From Blepharisma stoltei (Eukaryota > Ciliophora > Heterotrichea > Heterotrichida > Blepharismidae): a stretch of 64,000 nt of DNA. A program made the translations under genes and the position numbers. The stretch is from positions 620,001 to 684,000 of the forward strand of contig CAJZBQ010000003.1 of NCBI GenBank assembly GCA_914767885.1. The letters run 5' to 3'. Positions 31,705-43,153 of this stretch are shown piece by piece (positions within the stretch are counted from its first letter, which is position 1; each line of letters begins with the position of its first letter). Under the pieces are notes generated by a model. It searched no databases and was not told the DNA's origin. It saw only the letters and a program-made list of their open reading frames with translations.

Positions 31705-32008
31705 GATTTCCCCTTAGGAGTGAACAAAAATAATGGGTTCGCTCACGGAGGGGGTTAATTTTTTTTTAAAAAAATCTTAATTGGAAAGCAAATATTAATT
31801 TAATTTGTAAAATTTATGTTTTAAAATGCAAGCTGTTTAAATTCAGCAAATAGCAAGATATATCATTATACTAATTATCACACATATATCAAATTTTCCA
31901 TAAAAAATTGTTCTGCTAAAAACATTTTTGTTCACATATGGAGGTGGGTTTTTGGGCAAAAATAGGGATTTTTCAAAGTTTTTGTTCCTCACAGAAGAGG
32001 GAGAGTAA
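31705..32008 (+). mobile_element. Decayed family-1 MITE
   Basis: Left CCCCTTAGGAGTGAACAAAA, GGTTCGCTCACGGAGGGGG, core marker ATATATCATTATACTAATTA, right CACAGAAGAGGGAGAGTAA. Confidence 0.75.
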
Positions 32009-32254
32009 GGTAAAACTTTATGAGATATGTAAGCTATAGATTTTTGTATAAAAAATTTGATTGATAGAGAAAACTAGTACTTGACAGTATATAATCGGAC
32101 GAAATTGGGATTTTTTTAGAGATTTTAAACTAATATTCGGGAAAATATAATTTTGATTATAAAAATTGCTTACTATGTAATAAAAACAGAATCAGCAAGA
32201 ATATTAATATTTAATAATTTAAAGATATTAAGAGCTAAATATAATGCTAAACCC

Positions 32255-35200
32255 TTATATTTTGTCGATTGGTTTAAGTAATGAATCAGGATCTGCAAAA
32301 TTATGGCCTACAGATGACCATTCCAAATATGTCCATCCTTTATCAAGACCTATAATTTCTTCACGATTTATAAAAATTGCTTTCTTTTGGAGGCTTCTAC
32401 TTGGCTTTCTTTTTTCGATCAGTGTTGATATATTTCATACTTTTACAATCCCATCATCACCGCTTGACACAAGATAATTTTCACAATATGAAAAAGTAAC
32501 ATTTTTTATCCCTGATTTATGGCTGTGAAAAATTGATATAATTTTTTCATCTTCAAAGTCTCAAAGATATATAAACTCTTGGGAAAATCCGATAGCCATA
32601 TATCTTCCAAAAGGAGACCAAGAAATGCTAGAAATAGGTTTATTAAAAAAGTATACACTATAAAGTAGCTTTTCAGTACCAACATCCCAAATTTTTAAAA
32701 CTCAATCCAATCCTCCAGAAGCAAGATAATTCCCACAAGAGCTATATGCAAGGGTATTTTCAATATCTGTTAATCCTAACTGTTTACAAAAATTCTGATG
32801 ATTTACACCCGACTGTTTGGGCTTTTTCCTCTTTTTCCATATTTTTTCACCACTTTCCATTTCCTCCCTTACAATAGCTTTCGCCCCCATTCAGATTTTT
32901 AGCCTTGCGTATTCTTTTGTCTTTTTGGTCTTTTTGGTCTTTTTGGTCTTTTTGGTCTTTTTGGTCTTTTTGGTCTTTTTGGTCTTTTTGGTCTTTTTGG
33001 TCTTTTTGGTCTTTTTGGTCTTTTTGGTCTTTTTGGTCTTTTTGGTCTTTTTGGTCTTTTTGGTCTTTTTGGTCTTTTTGGTCTTTTTGGTCTTTTTGGT
33101 CTTTTTGGTCTTTTTGGTCTTTTTGGTCTTTTTGGTCTTTTTGGTCTTTTTGGTCTTTTTGGTCTTTTTGGTCTTTTTGGCTTTTCTGGCTATTTTGATT
33201 TTCCAGGCTTTTGGTCTTCTTGCTTTCCACCTTCACCCACTCGACGACCTCTATCGGTACCTGATTGATGGATCCTGTGGCTAGGATCAGCTCTCCAGCA
33301 TCCAGAATCTCACCTTCTTGTCCAGCGAGCCAGAGTCTCAGAAACTCCGCTTCGTCCGTTCCTTCTTCAACAGATTCAACTTCATCATCCCAGGCTTCTT
33401 CTCCCAGGCTTTTTCTTCGAGTTCATCTTCCAACATTTTCATTTGCAGGTCAAGAAAGTCTATTTCATCCCACATTTCTTCATTTGAGCAAAATTCATCG
33501 GTTTCTGAATCAGTTTCGTCAAAAGGCATTGACACAATCTCACAATCCTTGACAGAGAGTCGAGGCAGATTTTTTGTGTTTTTCCTTTCTATGATTCACT
33601 CGAAGCCAAAACAATCCTATTGGAAGTAGCCAAAATCACTACTCACCATCAGATTTTGGAAACTCGAATAAGCTACCAAGAGGAGCTCAAAATCCAGCAC
33701 CAGAAATGCAAAAAATTTTATCAGAAATTAAATCATATTTGGAAAATTGAAGAGAAAAATAAAGAAAACTATTAAGAGATTTGTTGAAGAAGTCAAATCT
33801 ATTCATATTTTTAATGACAAATCACTACTTGATGATGCAAATCCATTGAATTCAGATTTCGGAGACCAGACTATGCATGTGATTTGCTCTTTATGACTTC
33901 CAATTGTTTTCAGTCAAATTCTATTGTCGGCATCTCATAGATCGATTTGATTTCGTCTGGAAGAGAGTAAAAGATTTGAATGAGGAGCAAAAGATATTGA
34001 AATAGAGTCTTTAGAGTTCTCTAAGGTTTCTTGAGAAAAATTTTGATTCAAGAATATCAATATTATTGATGTTTTTCATCCGGCATAAGCAATAATATTG
34101 CTATCATGTGATAAAGATATGGCAGTTACTTGACACTTTCGTGTACTAATTTTTTTGATAAGCTGATAAGTATTAAAATCCCATATCATAAGACAAAGAT
34201 TGTCCACTGATGCCAAAATTTTACTACATTTTGATAAAGAAACAAAAACTGATCCAGGGGTATGCCCATTCTCCAAATTTTGTTTTTTAAGTCTTGAAAC
34301 AACTAATTTCCTGCCAGGACCTCCAGATGCTATATAATTTCCACAAGGACTCTGTGATAAAGACTTAACTATTCCATTAAGCCTGCTAATACTGCCATTA
34401 TTTTTACTGTCATCTATTTTTCAAATTTTTATTGGAATTTCTGTATTTCAAGAAATTATTTTTTTCCCATCATGAGAAAAACAAAGACAGCCTGCAAAAC
34501 TTTGAAAAATTGAGATTCTTTCTTGAGGATTTATTTTCCATAGCTGAATTCTATTCTTTTTACCACTTCACGCTAGATATTTTCCACATGGAGAAAATGC
34601 AATTGCTCTACTTCCTTTTGTATTGAGGTGATTATATATGTTTTTTTGCTTGTCAATTTCTCATATCGATTTTTTAGCTGAAATGTCTCAAATTGTTATT
34701 TTTGGGAAAATATTGGTAAAACCTAATAAATTGCTATTTGGAGACCATGAAAGTGACTTAATTTTAGCACATTTAAGCTGAATTGATCACTCAATTTGAT
34801 GCTTAGAGACATTTCATATAATTATAAATAAATCTTTTCCACTTGAAGCTATATATTCTCCATTTGGCGAAAATTCAACAGAAAGGACTTCTTTGGTGTG
34901 TCATTTATAATCGTGAAGCAAATTAAATGTGCTTAGACTCCACATTTTTATAGTAGAATCTTTACTTCCAGATATTAAATACTTTAAACAAGGAGAAAAT
35001 GATAAAGACGTAACATCTCGTGTGTGACCTATAAGGTCTGCAGTTTTTTCTCAATTGTCTGTATTTTGTCATATAATCCAAGCACTCTTTTAGCTCAGGC
35101 TTCCTGATATTTTCGACGTAAAATAGAATTCGATTGATTCGAACTATGTTATTCAAACCAAATAACTTCCATTTTATTACAGGAAAAGATTGAGAAGCCG

Positions 35201-36143
35201 ATTAAAATAGTGCTCGGGTATATAGTTATATTTTTTATATCGGCATTTGACGCTAAAAAATTTCCACATCTTGAATATGCTACCGCCTTGATTTTGCATC
35301 TTGTATCCAGCTGAACTTTTCAGCCAAAATCAGCCTGATTTAAATTAGTATTGGAGAACTTTGACAAATAAAACGTCGATCATGAGAAATTATTCTTTTC
35401 AAAATCTATATATAAAATGCTTTTATGACTATTGGTAAATATATCGCCATTTTTAATTAAATTTAGATATTTACTATTAAAAATGTAAATAGTATTGTGT
35501 ATTATTATCAAAAATGAGATGGCTTGATTTAAATCAGAATTCTCAAAATCTGTATTGATAAAAACACAATTTGATAAATCAGCTTTTGGGATTTTTACAT
35601 TAGAAAAATCTTTATTAGTGAATAAAAATCCACTTTTCTTAAGGACTGTTGCTGAATTACTTGATGCTAGATTTATTTCATCTGAATCTCTTGACCATAT
35701 TATAAATTGATAAAGTTTGTCTTTTAAATCGCTTGACAAGTCCATTTTCAGGACTCTTTTTATTCCGGAAAATGTAATTTTGTTGAAATATGAATCCCTT
35801 AAGGACTTTAGTGAGTTTCAGCTTCCAATGTCATTTTTAATTTTATCTGAAATTGACTGATAAATATTTTTCTTTGATAATAAATTAAAAAAAACAGTTT
35901 TTTGAGTTTTATTAGAAGTTGATTGATATTGTGTTACATCAAATTTAGTCCCTCTCTTCGGCAGTAATCGCCAACCTTCTAATATACCCCAAGCATCTTT
36001 GCATTTTTCTTCTGAAAAATATTGGCATTCAAGATTTTTTGAAACTTTTTATAATAAAACAATAAATAATGATCTTTGTTGGTTCTTGAGCCATCCTCAG
36101 GATTAATTATGATATTTTTCTGGACTTTTCTAATATTCTCCAT
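32255..36143 (-). CDS. WD40-repeat protein with N-terminal pentapeptide-like segment
   Basis: About 934 aa once 32777-33772 and 35076-35164 are removed and one base is added near 36055, where an A-run appears to be one base short. Starts MENIRKVQKNIIINPEDG. Residues about 130-190 show pentapeptide-style repeats (DFSNVKIPKADLSNCVF, DFENSDLNQ). The rest is WD40 blades (GHTRDVTSLSFSPCLKYLIS, SKDSTIKMWSL, SPNGEYIASSGKDLFIIIW, SPCGNYIASGG, ENYLVSSGDDGIVKVWNI), about a dozen, enough for two propellers. About ten Trp are TGA. Pentapeptide plus WD40 occurs in STAND-type regulators, but no NTPase motif is seen here. Probably a scaffold. Confidence 0.75.
32777..33772 (-). mobile_element. ~996-bp IES in the WD40 gene carrying coding-like DNA
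   Basis: TAA is found at both junctions (TTA in gene sense). Removal joins aat-ctc-tta-gga and gives STNLLGLTDIENTLAYSSCG, a normal inter-blade loop. The insert is GC-richer than usual, with an acidic open frame on the minus strand (MPFDETDSETDEFCSNEE) and the 9-base array below. No clear terminal inverted repeats. Confidence 0.68.
32919..33180 (-). repeat. 9-bp minisatellite encoding (DQK)n
   Basis: About 29 near-perfect copies of GGTCTTTTT (AAAAAGACC in the other sense). In the open minus frame it codes Asp-Gln-Lys; in the plus strand it codes Phe-Leu-Val or Phe-Trp-Ser. It lies wholly inside the IES. Confidence 0.95.
35076..35164 (-). mobile_element. 89-bp TA-bounded IES in the WD40 gene
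   Basis: Removal joins gaa-gtt-ata-tga on the minus strand (KMEVIWQNTDNWEK), skipping TAA codons. No transposon-like ends. Confidence 0.75.
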
Positions 36144-36327
36144 GCAAATTTCTCATAAATTATTAAAACATTCTAAATTATTTACTCATATAATTTTTAT
36201 TCTATATATGCTTGATTAATTCTTAAGCTTAAAAAAAATTAAGATACCTGATGCCATATTTTATAGAACAAAAAAATCGAATAAATTATTCCTAGCAGCA
36301 ATTAATTTAGCATAAAATATTTTGATT

Positions 36328-37264
36328 TTATCCAAGAGTAAAGTTGCTTCTCCCTCCAGGCGGATTGCTCACTCTTACAGACGGCTTCATATCAAAATCC
36401 TGCTGATAATTCGGACTAGCTCTGGGCTCTTCTTGTCTATAATTCTGCGGAGGCTGATAGCCTTGTTCTCTCTGATAAGGATCATACTGGTTTGGTCTAA
36501 TATAAGGATCAGGCGGTCTTTCTCTTGTCCCATGTCCTGATCTTTGAATAGGAGCTCCTTGATACCCCATTTCTCGCTGAAACATATCAGGTCTTTGAAC
36601 AGGTGGAAACTGATTTATATCAGGTCTCTGATACATGTCACCCCTCTGCATTTGTGGGCTCTGGAACATTGGTTCTTGCCTCTGCACAAATTCAGGCCTT
36701 TGAACTTGCTCTATTCTTGTAGGCTGTGAATAATTTTGCAGACCTTGATTATTGTTTGACATTTGCTGCCTTTGGTAATAATTTGGAGGGGATTCTTTCA
36801 TAAAATGATTTCTTGCCATGTCAGGCTGATTGTAAGGTCTTGGATCTGGGGGTTGGCTATATAAATCGACTTTGAAATTATATATGACTGGCTTGTATAG
36901 GGAAAATGGATTTTGGGGTTATAGAAATAGTAAATTTATAGAAAAATGGTATAGGCATAGGTAGCTGAAATTGGTCTTGGGGAGGGTATTCATCTCTCTG
37001 TTGGGGTGCTAACTGAGGCTCGCTATTGAAATTAGGGAAATTTTGCTGAAAACCGGGGAAAATGTTTTTTTCTTGCCGGATCGGAGGTTGTTGATTTGAA
37101 AAAATATTTGAGATTGGCTCCCTTGGAGGGGCGTTATTGAATCTTTGAACAGGAGGTCTTGAAGGCTCGTCCCAGCCCAAGCTAATACTTGAGCTCCCTC
37201 CTGGTGGCTGATGCATTTTCACTGAAGTATGCCCCACTCCATACTGAAACTGACTGTCGCTCAT
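36328..37264 (-). CDS. Jupiter/HN1 (JPT)-like, Pro/Gln-rich protein
   Basis: 285 aa after removal of 36862-36940. The N-terminal QPPGGSSSISLGWDEP...ISNIFS pattern matches the Jupiter/HN1 signature (PPGG-x-S-x-F/I-SLG-x-DEP, then NIF). A second, shorter copy NPPGGRSNFTLG closes the protein. Between them is a Gln/Pro/Tyr-rich stretch with QRP repeats (VQRPEFVQRQ, VQRPDMFQRE). Family members associate with microtubules; the same GG motif occurs in plant SPIRAL1. Likely a cytoskeletal adaptor with a microtubule-binding motif at each end. Confidence 0.75.
36862..36940 (-). mobile_element. 79-bp TA-bounded IES
   Basis: Removal joins ttt-ttc-tat-agc on the minus strand (PIPFFYSQPPDPRP) and fuses both halves into one 286-codon frame including stop. 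Confidence 0.82.
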
Positions 37265-37562
37265 ATTATCTTAATTATCTAAAATTATCTCATTAAGCTC
37301 TTTTCATTCTAAATATTTATTAATTGATTTATAAGTAACAAAAATGAAATGATCTATACCTTCAATAATTTATTTAATAAAATAACAATATTTTGATTTG
37401 TTTTAACTGCTATTTGTGTATTTTTTTCAAAAAATTGTTTATAAGCCTATTCTTAATCATTTTTATCTTATCTTTTAAAACCCTTATTTTATAAAAATAA
37501 ACATTTCAGCATCTCATTTTTATTCCTGTAATTAATTCACTTCTCTAATAAAGAAATTTTGC

Positions 37563-38888
37563 ATGGAAATTATCATGTCAAGCACAATGCGAACTCCTCG
37601 CCTCAAACCTTTATCACTAGACAGCGGCAACCGCCTAAATTCTACCTTTCACAGCAGAAATTTATCAAATGCTATCCATAACCGCAATGCAACAATGACC
37701 ATCTTAGATGTCCCTACTTCTCCTACGTATGATATTTCTACTACAAGAACAGAAGAAAAACAAGAAATCGCGGGCCAACTCAAACTCTTCAAAAGAAACC
37801 TCGACAAAATACGATACTCAGGATCTAAAGGAATGACACTGTATGGGACTTTAAAAAAAGAGCTTGAATATTTAGAAAAAATTGAAACAAAAAAGCTGTT
37901 TTGGCAAAAACAAAACCAAAACAGGGTAAAAACTCTAGAAAAAGAAATAGAAAATGTAATTAAAAGCCAAGATGATGAAAATGATAACAGAGAAATTTAT
38001 TTGCATTTACTTGACAGGATGAGGGATACCAAGGTGTATTTAGAGATAAAATATTTAGACCATGACATTAGCTTAAATAAGCAAGGATCAGCTTTAAAAA
38101 AAGAAATAAAAAAATCTCAGCAGGCTAATGAATCAAAATCAAGAAGCTATTATGGGTATAAAGATTATAAATATGAAATATCTAGAGATGAAAAAGAAAG
38201 GTTAAGGCAAATAAATAAAATTGACGCAAACATGAAGTCAGCTCAAGAAGACTCTATGAGGAAAGAAGAATACAAAAAGAGAAGGGAAGAAATGCTAGAA
38301 AGAGCGGCTATTGAAGACAGAAGCCGACAAGATGTCCTTCTAAGAGAGTCGGTAATGCTCCACAGACTCTGATATAACGCTATGACTATGAAATTTACTA
38401 AAGAAATGCAAAAAAATAGCATTTATGAGAACGCTTATCAGCGAATAAAAATCACTACAGGGCTCCAGGAAATTAGCCAGATCGTTGAAAATTTTTTAAC
38501 AAAGGAGCAGACTTATAAGTCCTTAATGGTCGCTGTCAATCAAAAAGAGGTAGAATGCAATTCTTATAGACAAAAAATTGATGAAATGCAGAAGAATGTG
38601 TCTGATATCGCGATGCATGATATGTCAGAGCTAAATAGCGAGTCTAAAAGCCAATTTAATAGTCTGAGAAAAGATTTTGGGGTAATTCAGGAGAAAAGGA
38701 TAGAAATTTTGAATAAAAAAATAAAAATTGTGACATGATTGAAGAAGACTTTAAATAGAATGAAAGCATTAGACAATAACCAGACAGATTTTGGGCTTAA
38801 TGAAAATTCTAGCATAAAGGATTATATTATGGCCGTTAAAGAACAAGCTCATGAAATAATAAATCAAGAAAAAATAAAAATTATATAG
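37563..38888 (+). CDS. Coiled-coil protein (axonemal or cytoskeletal type)
   Basis: 441 aa, or 437 from the second Met (MSSTMRTPRL). Residues 1-60 are basic and disordered. From about 65 to the end it is almost entirely heptad-rich helix (EKQEIAGQLKLFKRNLDKI, KKELEYLEKIETKKLFWQK, EKERLRQINKIDANMKSAQE, QEKRIEILNKKIKIVTWLKK). Two Trp are TGA. The layout resembles coiled-coil docking or axonemal proteins, but I cannot name the family. A short frame follows at 38916 and may be its C-terminus. Confidence 0.75.
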
Positions 38889-38915
38889 AGATTTATCTTA
38901 AATAGGCGAAATTAA

Positions 38916-39086
38916 ATGAAAAATAGAAAATTTAGGTTAAAAAGGATAGAGAATATTGAAGAAGACAAGAAAAAGAAAATTGCTAGCATTATTGAAGAAA
39001 TTCCAAAAGAAAAATTATTAGCAGTATATGAAGATGGAAATTTCACAGGCTCTGATTTAATTGGAATAGAAAATTCTGAACATTAA
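38916..39086 (+). CDS. Short basic/acidic frame, possible tail of upstream gene
   Basis: 56 aa: MKNRKFRLKRIENIEEDKKK, then EEIPKEKLLAVYEDGNFTGS. It starts 28 bp after the coiled-coil gene on the same strand and has the same helix-prone style. Either an independent small protein or the 3' part of the neighbour, joined by an excision I could not place. Confidence 0.4.
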   Translation: MKNRKFRLKRIENIEEDKKKKIASIIEEIPKEKLLAVYEDGNFTGSDLIGIENSEH

Positions 39087-39094
39087 TTAACATT

Positions 39095-39472
39095 TTAATC
39101 ATTATGAGCCATATTTATATGAGATTTAAGTGCCCATTCCCTGAAATTCACTAAAGCCCCACAGTGCTCACATTCCAAGTATTCTGTACTTTTTGTTGGC
39201 CTAAAGAAAAATACTTGTTCTGCTGTATTCGTAAAGCTGACTCATTCAATCCTATCTTCTTTAGGCTTTGGTGTTTTCCCTTCATATATATCATAAGCAT
39301 CTTTAAGTCTTTTTATAAACTGAAAGACCTCTTTATTGCTGCCAAATTCCAACGAGTCAATTACATTTTTTAAATCTCTAGAAGCCTCAATGATTTTTTC
39401 ATATGTGTATCCTTTTTCTTGTAAATTCAAGAATAAAGCTTTCTTTTGGCCTGCAAGATAAGACAAATCCAT
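39095..39472 (-). CDS. Small C2H2 zinc-finger protein
   Basis: 125 aa. The N-terminal 75 residues are helical (MDLSYLAGQKKALFLNLQEK, then IKRLKDAYDIYEG). After a TGA-coded Trp (RIEWVSFTNT) comes one C2H2 finger at the C-terminus (CEHCGALVNF, then KSHINMAH; spacing C-x2-C-x16-H-x4-H). A single finger is more typical of protein or RNA contacts than of sequence-specific DNA binding. Its end nearly meets the end of the plus-strand frame at 39086. Confidence 0.72.
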
Positions 39473-40236
39473 TTCCCCCTTAAATTTAATAATTTTTCAT
39501 TTTATAATAAATAAGATGAAATTCGTCTTACAGAAGTACTTATACATGCTGAGGAAAGACCGTTCCACCTGAAGAAACATGGTAACAAGCATTTTTTCGC
39601 AAACGGGGAATGAGCTATTTTTTTTGTTTTGTGTTAGTTTGCATGAATTCAGTGTGTGGGCAATAAGTAGAAGAGAGAAAGATTTGAGAGACAAAATTAA
39701 AAATTTACAGCTTTATAAGCAGAAACTAGTGGAAGAAAATATCCCAATAACATAAGCATTTTATCTATTTTCTTTGAGTTTTAGATCTCATTATTTTAAA
39801 TATACTGTGTTGGAAAATTTAATTCAATGTTTCAGATGTTTTTTAAGTTTAAGACCCTAAAAGCAAAATTTTTAACACAGAATATTAAAATCAATCTTAA
39901 ATGCATCTAAATAATAAAATTTCATAAAATCAATTTTTCTAAATATCTAAAGTATTATTGATTTTGTATGTTCCAATAATAAACTTAAACTATTTACAAT
40001 TTGATAATTTTGATGAATTATTCATGCTATGCTCTTTTTATTATTTCGAAAAAAATTAAATTTATTTTTATTTCAAACAATTTGATACTTTTGCTGACCA
40101 ATTTACATCCTAATATATAAGATGACTCCAATAAAGAATTTTTTTATTTATATTATTTTTGGCAAAACTAATATCGCCAAAAGATATAATTTTTTGATTA
40201 TTTAATAATCAACCCAACTCTGGGATTTAAAAGTCT
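39473..40236. other. AT-rich intergenic DNA
   Basis: No frame of interest and no MITE markers. Confidence 0.4.
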
Positions 40237-40384
40237 CTAACTCTTTGTGCAAACCCTCGTGAGAAGCAGCACAGTGGAAGGCCTTGCCCGATTTACAAGC
40301 AAAGCATTGGAGCGCTATGCGGAGTCAAGTAGTGACCTGTGGGCCTGCAGATGAATTCTCTATAAATAATTTAAGCTAAGGCCC
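40237..40384. mobile_element. 148-bp GC-rich insert with 10-bp direct repeats
   Basis: Flanked by TTAAAAGTCT at 40227 and 40385. Much higher G+C than its surroundings (GTGGAAGGCCTTGCCC, GTGACCTGTGGGCCTGC). It could be a short retroposon or a small structured RNA gene; no Pol III boxes are evident. Confidence 0.5.
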
Positions 40385-40499
40385 TTAAAAGTCTATTTTC
40401 TTCACTTTTTATCCCTCATTCCCATCACCAAAAAATGCCATACAATTTCCTCAACCCATTTCTAATCGCTAAAATATTTCATTTTTCATAATTTAAAAA

Positions 40500-41558
40500 A
40501 TGCAAAGTAAGGCGGGAGATTGTGATTCCCCAACACTAAAACGATCCAAAATTCATGCAATGCTTCAACAGCCAGATGTCCGTGACAAAGTGCTTGAGTC
40601 CTTAGCTTCCCTTCACATCCCATCTCATACTCCATGTCTCAAGCTAGAGATTGCAGAAAATCAAGGTAAGCGTTTTTCTATGGAGCAAAGTGATGTGACC
40701 AATGTTTTCGAAGAATTCGGCGAAATCCAGAGTCTGCGTGTTTTTGACAATATCGCTCTTGTGCTATACAAAGACATTGTGTCAGCTTATTTCGCCCAAA
40801 AAGTCCTTGATGGGCGCCAATTGCCAGGATTTAATGTGGTTTTGCAGGTAAGCTGATACCATAACCAAGATGAGGCTTCACGTATCCCTCTTCAAGATTT
40901 GTCATTAAATACCCCAGAAATCCAGCAGCCTGTAAAATACACTTGTAGATTTGACATTCAGATAGAAAATGACAAAGAATTCCAAGTTGCTAGAAGACTA
41001 ATTGGTCCAAGAGGCTCAAATATGAAAAAAATAGTTGAGAGATGCTGCAAAGGTGCACAAGGCCAAGCTCATGATATAATTAAACTAAGGCTACGTGGCC
41101 GAGGTTCTGGCTTTAAAGAAGGCCCAGACAAAGAAGAAAGCGATGAGACCTTGCATATGTGTATAAGCTCAAAATTTGAAGAAAAATATGAAATTGCAGT
41201 CAATGAAGTGGAAAAATTAATTAATCAAGTTTATGCGGAATATAAAGATTATTGCTTAGAAAAAGGGAGACCTGACCCTCAATTAAAAGCAAAGAAAATT
41301 GAAAATATTTCAGGGAGAACTGTGAGTTTTCCTGTAGAAAAAATCAAGGAAATTGAAGAATTGGATTCTTCAGAAATTGATATTGCTGAGCTGATTGATA
41401 TTAGAAATGAAGCCAGAAGACAATGCAATTTCCAGGAAGCGGATAGGATTAGAGAGATTTTGAGGAAAAAAGGAGTCATTTTGACTGATGAAAAAGGGGC
41501 AAGAGGAAGAGGAAATGAAGTTACTTCGTGGAAACATAAGAAAAATTATGGAAAATAG
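40500..41558 (+). CDS. RNA-binding protein with RRM-like, KH-like and CysRS-tail-like segments
   Basis: 352 aa, no insert. An RRM-like segment lies at about 63-118 (CLKLEIAENQGKRFSMEQ, then FEEFGEIQSLRVF, NIALVLYKDI). A KH-type GxxG helix follows at about 165-190 (ARRLIGPRGSNMKKIVERC). The C-terminal region near 295-350 (RNEARRQCNFQEADRIREIL, then GVILTDEKGA) is very similar in pattern to the end of cysteinyl-tRNA synthetases. One Trp is TGA (VSWYHNQDE). Likely cytoplasmic RNA binding. The tail similarity may reflect domain capture. Confidence 0.75.
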
Positions 41559-41604
41559 GGTGAATGCGATTTTTAGGATTTTTTTAAAAAAATAAAAAAT
41601 ATTT

Positions 41605-41998
41605 AAACTCCCCCCCCCCCTCCGTGAGCGAAGCGAACAAAAAAATTTTGTTCGCTCACGGAGGGGGGTTATTTTTTTTTTTAAAAAAAATTTATATATA
41701 AATTTTTATAAAAAATATTTTTTTCGAAATTTAAAAAAAATCCTAATTTGCAAAAATTGGGAAGCAAATATTAATTTAATTTGCAAAATTTATGTTTTAA
41801 AACGCAATTTGTTTAAAATTAAACAGAATTAGCTCTAGATTTCATTATACTAATTATCACTTATATATCAAAATTTTTTTCCATTAAAATTTTTTCTATT
41901 AAAAAAATTTTTGTTCACTAACGGAGGGTGGGTTTTTGGTCAAAAAATGGCGATTTTTCTAATGGTTTTGTTCGCTCACGGAGGGGGGGGGGGGGGAG
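41605..41998 (+). mobile_element. Family-1 MITE, full-length, intergenic
   Basis: Left hairpin has a 5-base slip (GAGCGAAGCGAAC). Core and double right end are intact, with a 15-base G run. Left flank AAA and right flank TAA no longer match exactly. Confidence 0.88.
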
Positions 41999-42063
41999 TA
42001 AGGAAAATAGAGAATAATAGCTCATATGAATATTTAATAAGGTAATCAGAGATACAAAAAGTA

Positions 42064-42819
42064 ATGGAATTTAAAGGAATAAGAGGAAGATTAGATAAGA
42101 AACATAACGACAGATTAATTGAAAGTATTAAAAAGCAGTTCAGTAGGTTTGAGCCGATAGGAGCAAGCATGAGACGAAAAGAGAGAATACCTTCAAGTGT
42201 AGACAGAGCTTTTGATGAAATGCTGAAGGCACAAAAGAGCTTTAATTTCCAAAGGAGGGAAATCAATAAGACTTCTAAATCCGCTAGGGTTCTACCAAGC
42301 ATTAAACCAAAAGTTCCGAAATATTTACTAGAAATTGCCTCAGAAAAACAGTTAAGATCAAAATCGAATTTAAGACCTTCTAAAAAATCCGAAAAATATT
42401 TTACCCTCAAAAAAAGGTTATCACCAATTGCGGAATCGAAAAAAAGACTGCATCGCTATAAATCTCCAAAAATTATTAAACATAAATCCTTGGCAAGCAT
42501 TTTTGATTTATGTAACTCTCCAAAAGAGATAACTGAAAAACCACTGAAAAAGATCAAATTGCCGAAATTGAAAAAACTTCCTTCAAAGACCCCAGATTTA
42601 TTTTCAAAACGCTCAAGTAGGTCCAAGCTATGGCCGATTGAGCTTACAAATGTGTATGACGACGAATTTATCTCAAAAATCTGTAGAGAGACGAATGAGA
42701 CTTCTTACTTTATTGCCTGCAAACTTGGAAAACCTAAAATATGGCACTATAAAGGCGGCACACTTCCATATAAATTTGAGCATGAGCTTCGTGGCTTGAT
42801 TCATGGAAATCTAATATAA
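42064..42819 (+). CDS. Unknown Lys/Arg-rich protein
   Basis: 251 aa, starting MEFKGIRGRLDKKHNDRL. Strongly basic (KKRLSPIAESKKRLHRYKSP, KKIKLPKLKKLPSK), with a more ordinary C-terminal 60 residues (VYDDEFISKICRETNETSYF, LGKPKIWHYKGG). No domain recognised. Basic, Ser/Pro-containing proteins of this kind are often nucleic-acid or microtubule associated. It ends 52 bp before a palindromic element. Confidence 0.65.
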   Translation: MEFKGIRGRLDKKHNDRLIESIKKQFSRFEPIGASMRRKERIPSSVDRAFDEMLKAQKSFNFQRREINKTSKSARVLPSIKPKVPKYLLEIASEKQLRSKSNLRPSKKSEKYFTLKKRLSPIAESKKRLHRYKSPKIIKHKSLASIFDLCNSPKEITEKPLKKIKLPKLKKLPSKTPDLFSKRSSRSKLWPIELTNVYDDEFISKICRETNETSYFIACKLGKPKIWHYKGGTLPYKFEHELRGLIHGNLI

Positions 42820-42871
42820 TCATAAAATACTTAATACTAAGATATTTTTTCATAATATTAATTTTTAAATA

Positions 42872-43020
42872 TAGAAATTTCCCATAGATGGCGCTGTTTA
42901 CCCTTGATTGCCATGAGAAAAATTTTTTGGTTTGACCAAACCATATGGGACTGATCGAACCAAAAAATTTCCCCAGTGGGCAAATCAAGGGCAAACAGCG
43001 CCATCTATGGGAAATTTCTA
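42872..43020. mobile_element. 149-bp palindromic element, TA-flanked
   Basis: Ends TAGAAATTTCCCATAGATGG and the inverse. Arms of about 65 bp (GGCGCTGTTTRCCCTTGATT) surround a small loop with its own TTTGGTTYGA inversion. Flanked by TA on both sides. Intergenic, so excision cannot be tested by frame. Confidence 0.85.
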
Positions 43021-43153
43021 TATTAATATTAAAAATAATTATTTTAAAAGCAATGCTGATCACTTCATAAACATATAAATCTTGTTTTGCTATCTATATA
43101 TTATCTTTAACACTCAATTCTTATTAATTCTATTAACCTTATGTTACGAATTC

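Noticed and set aside
32817-33284. FLV and FWS repeat frames
   Set aside because: Opposite-strand reading of the 9-bp DQK minisatellite.
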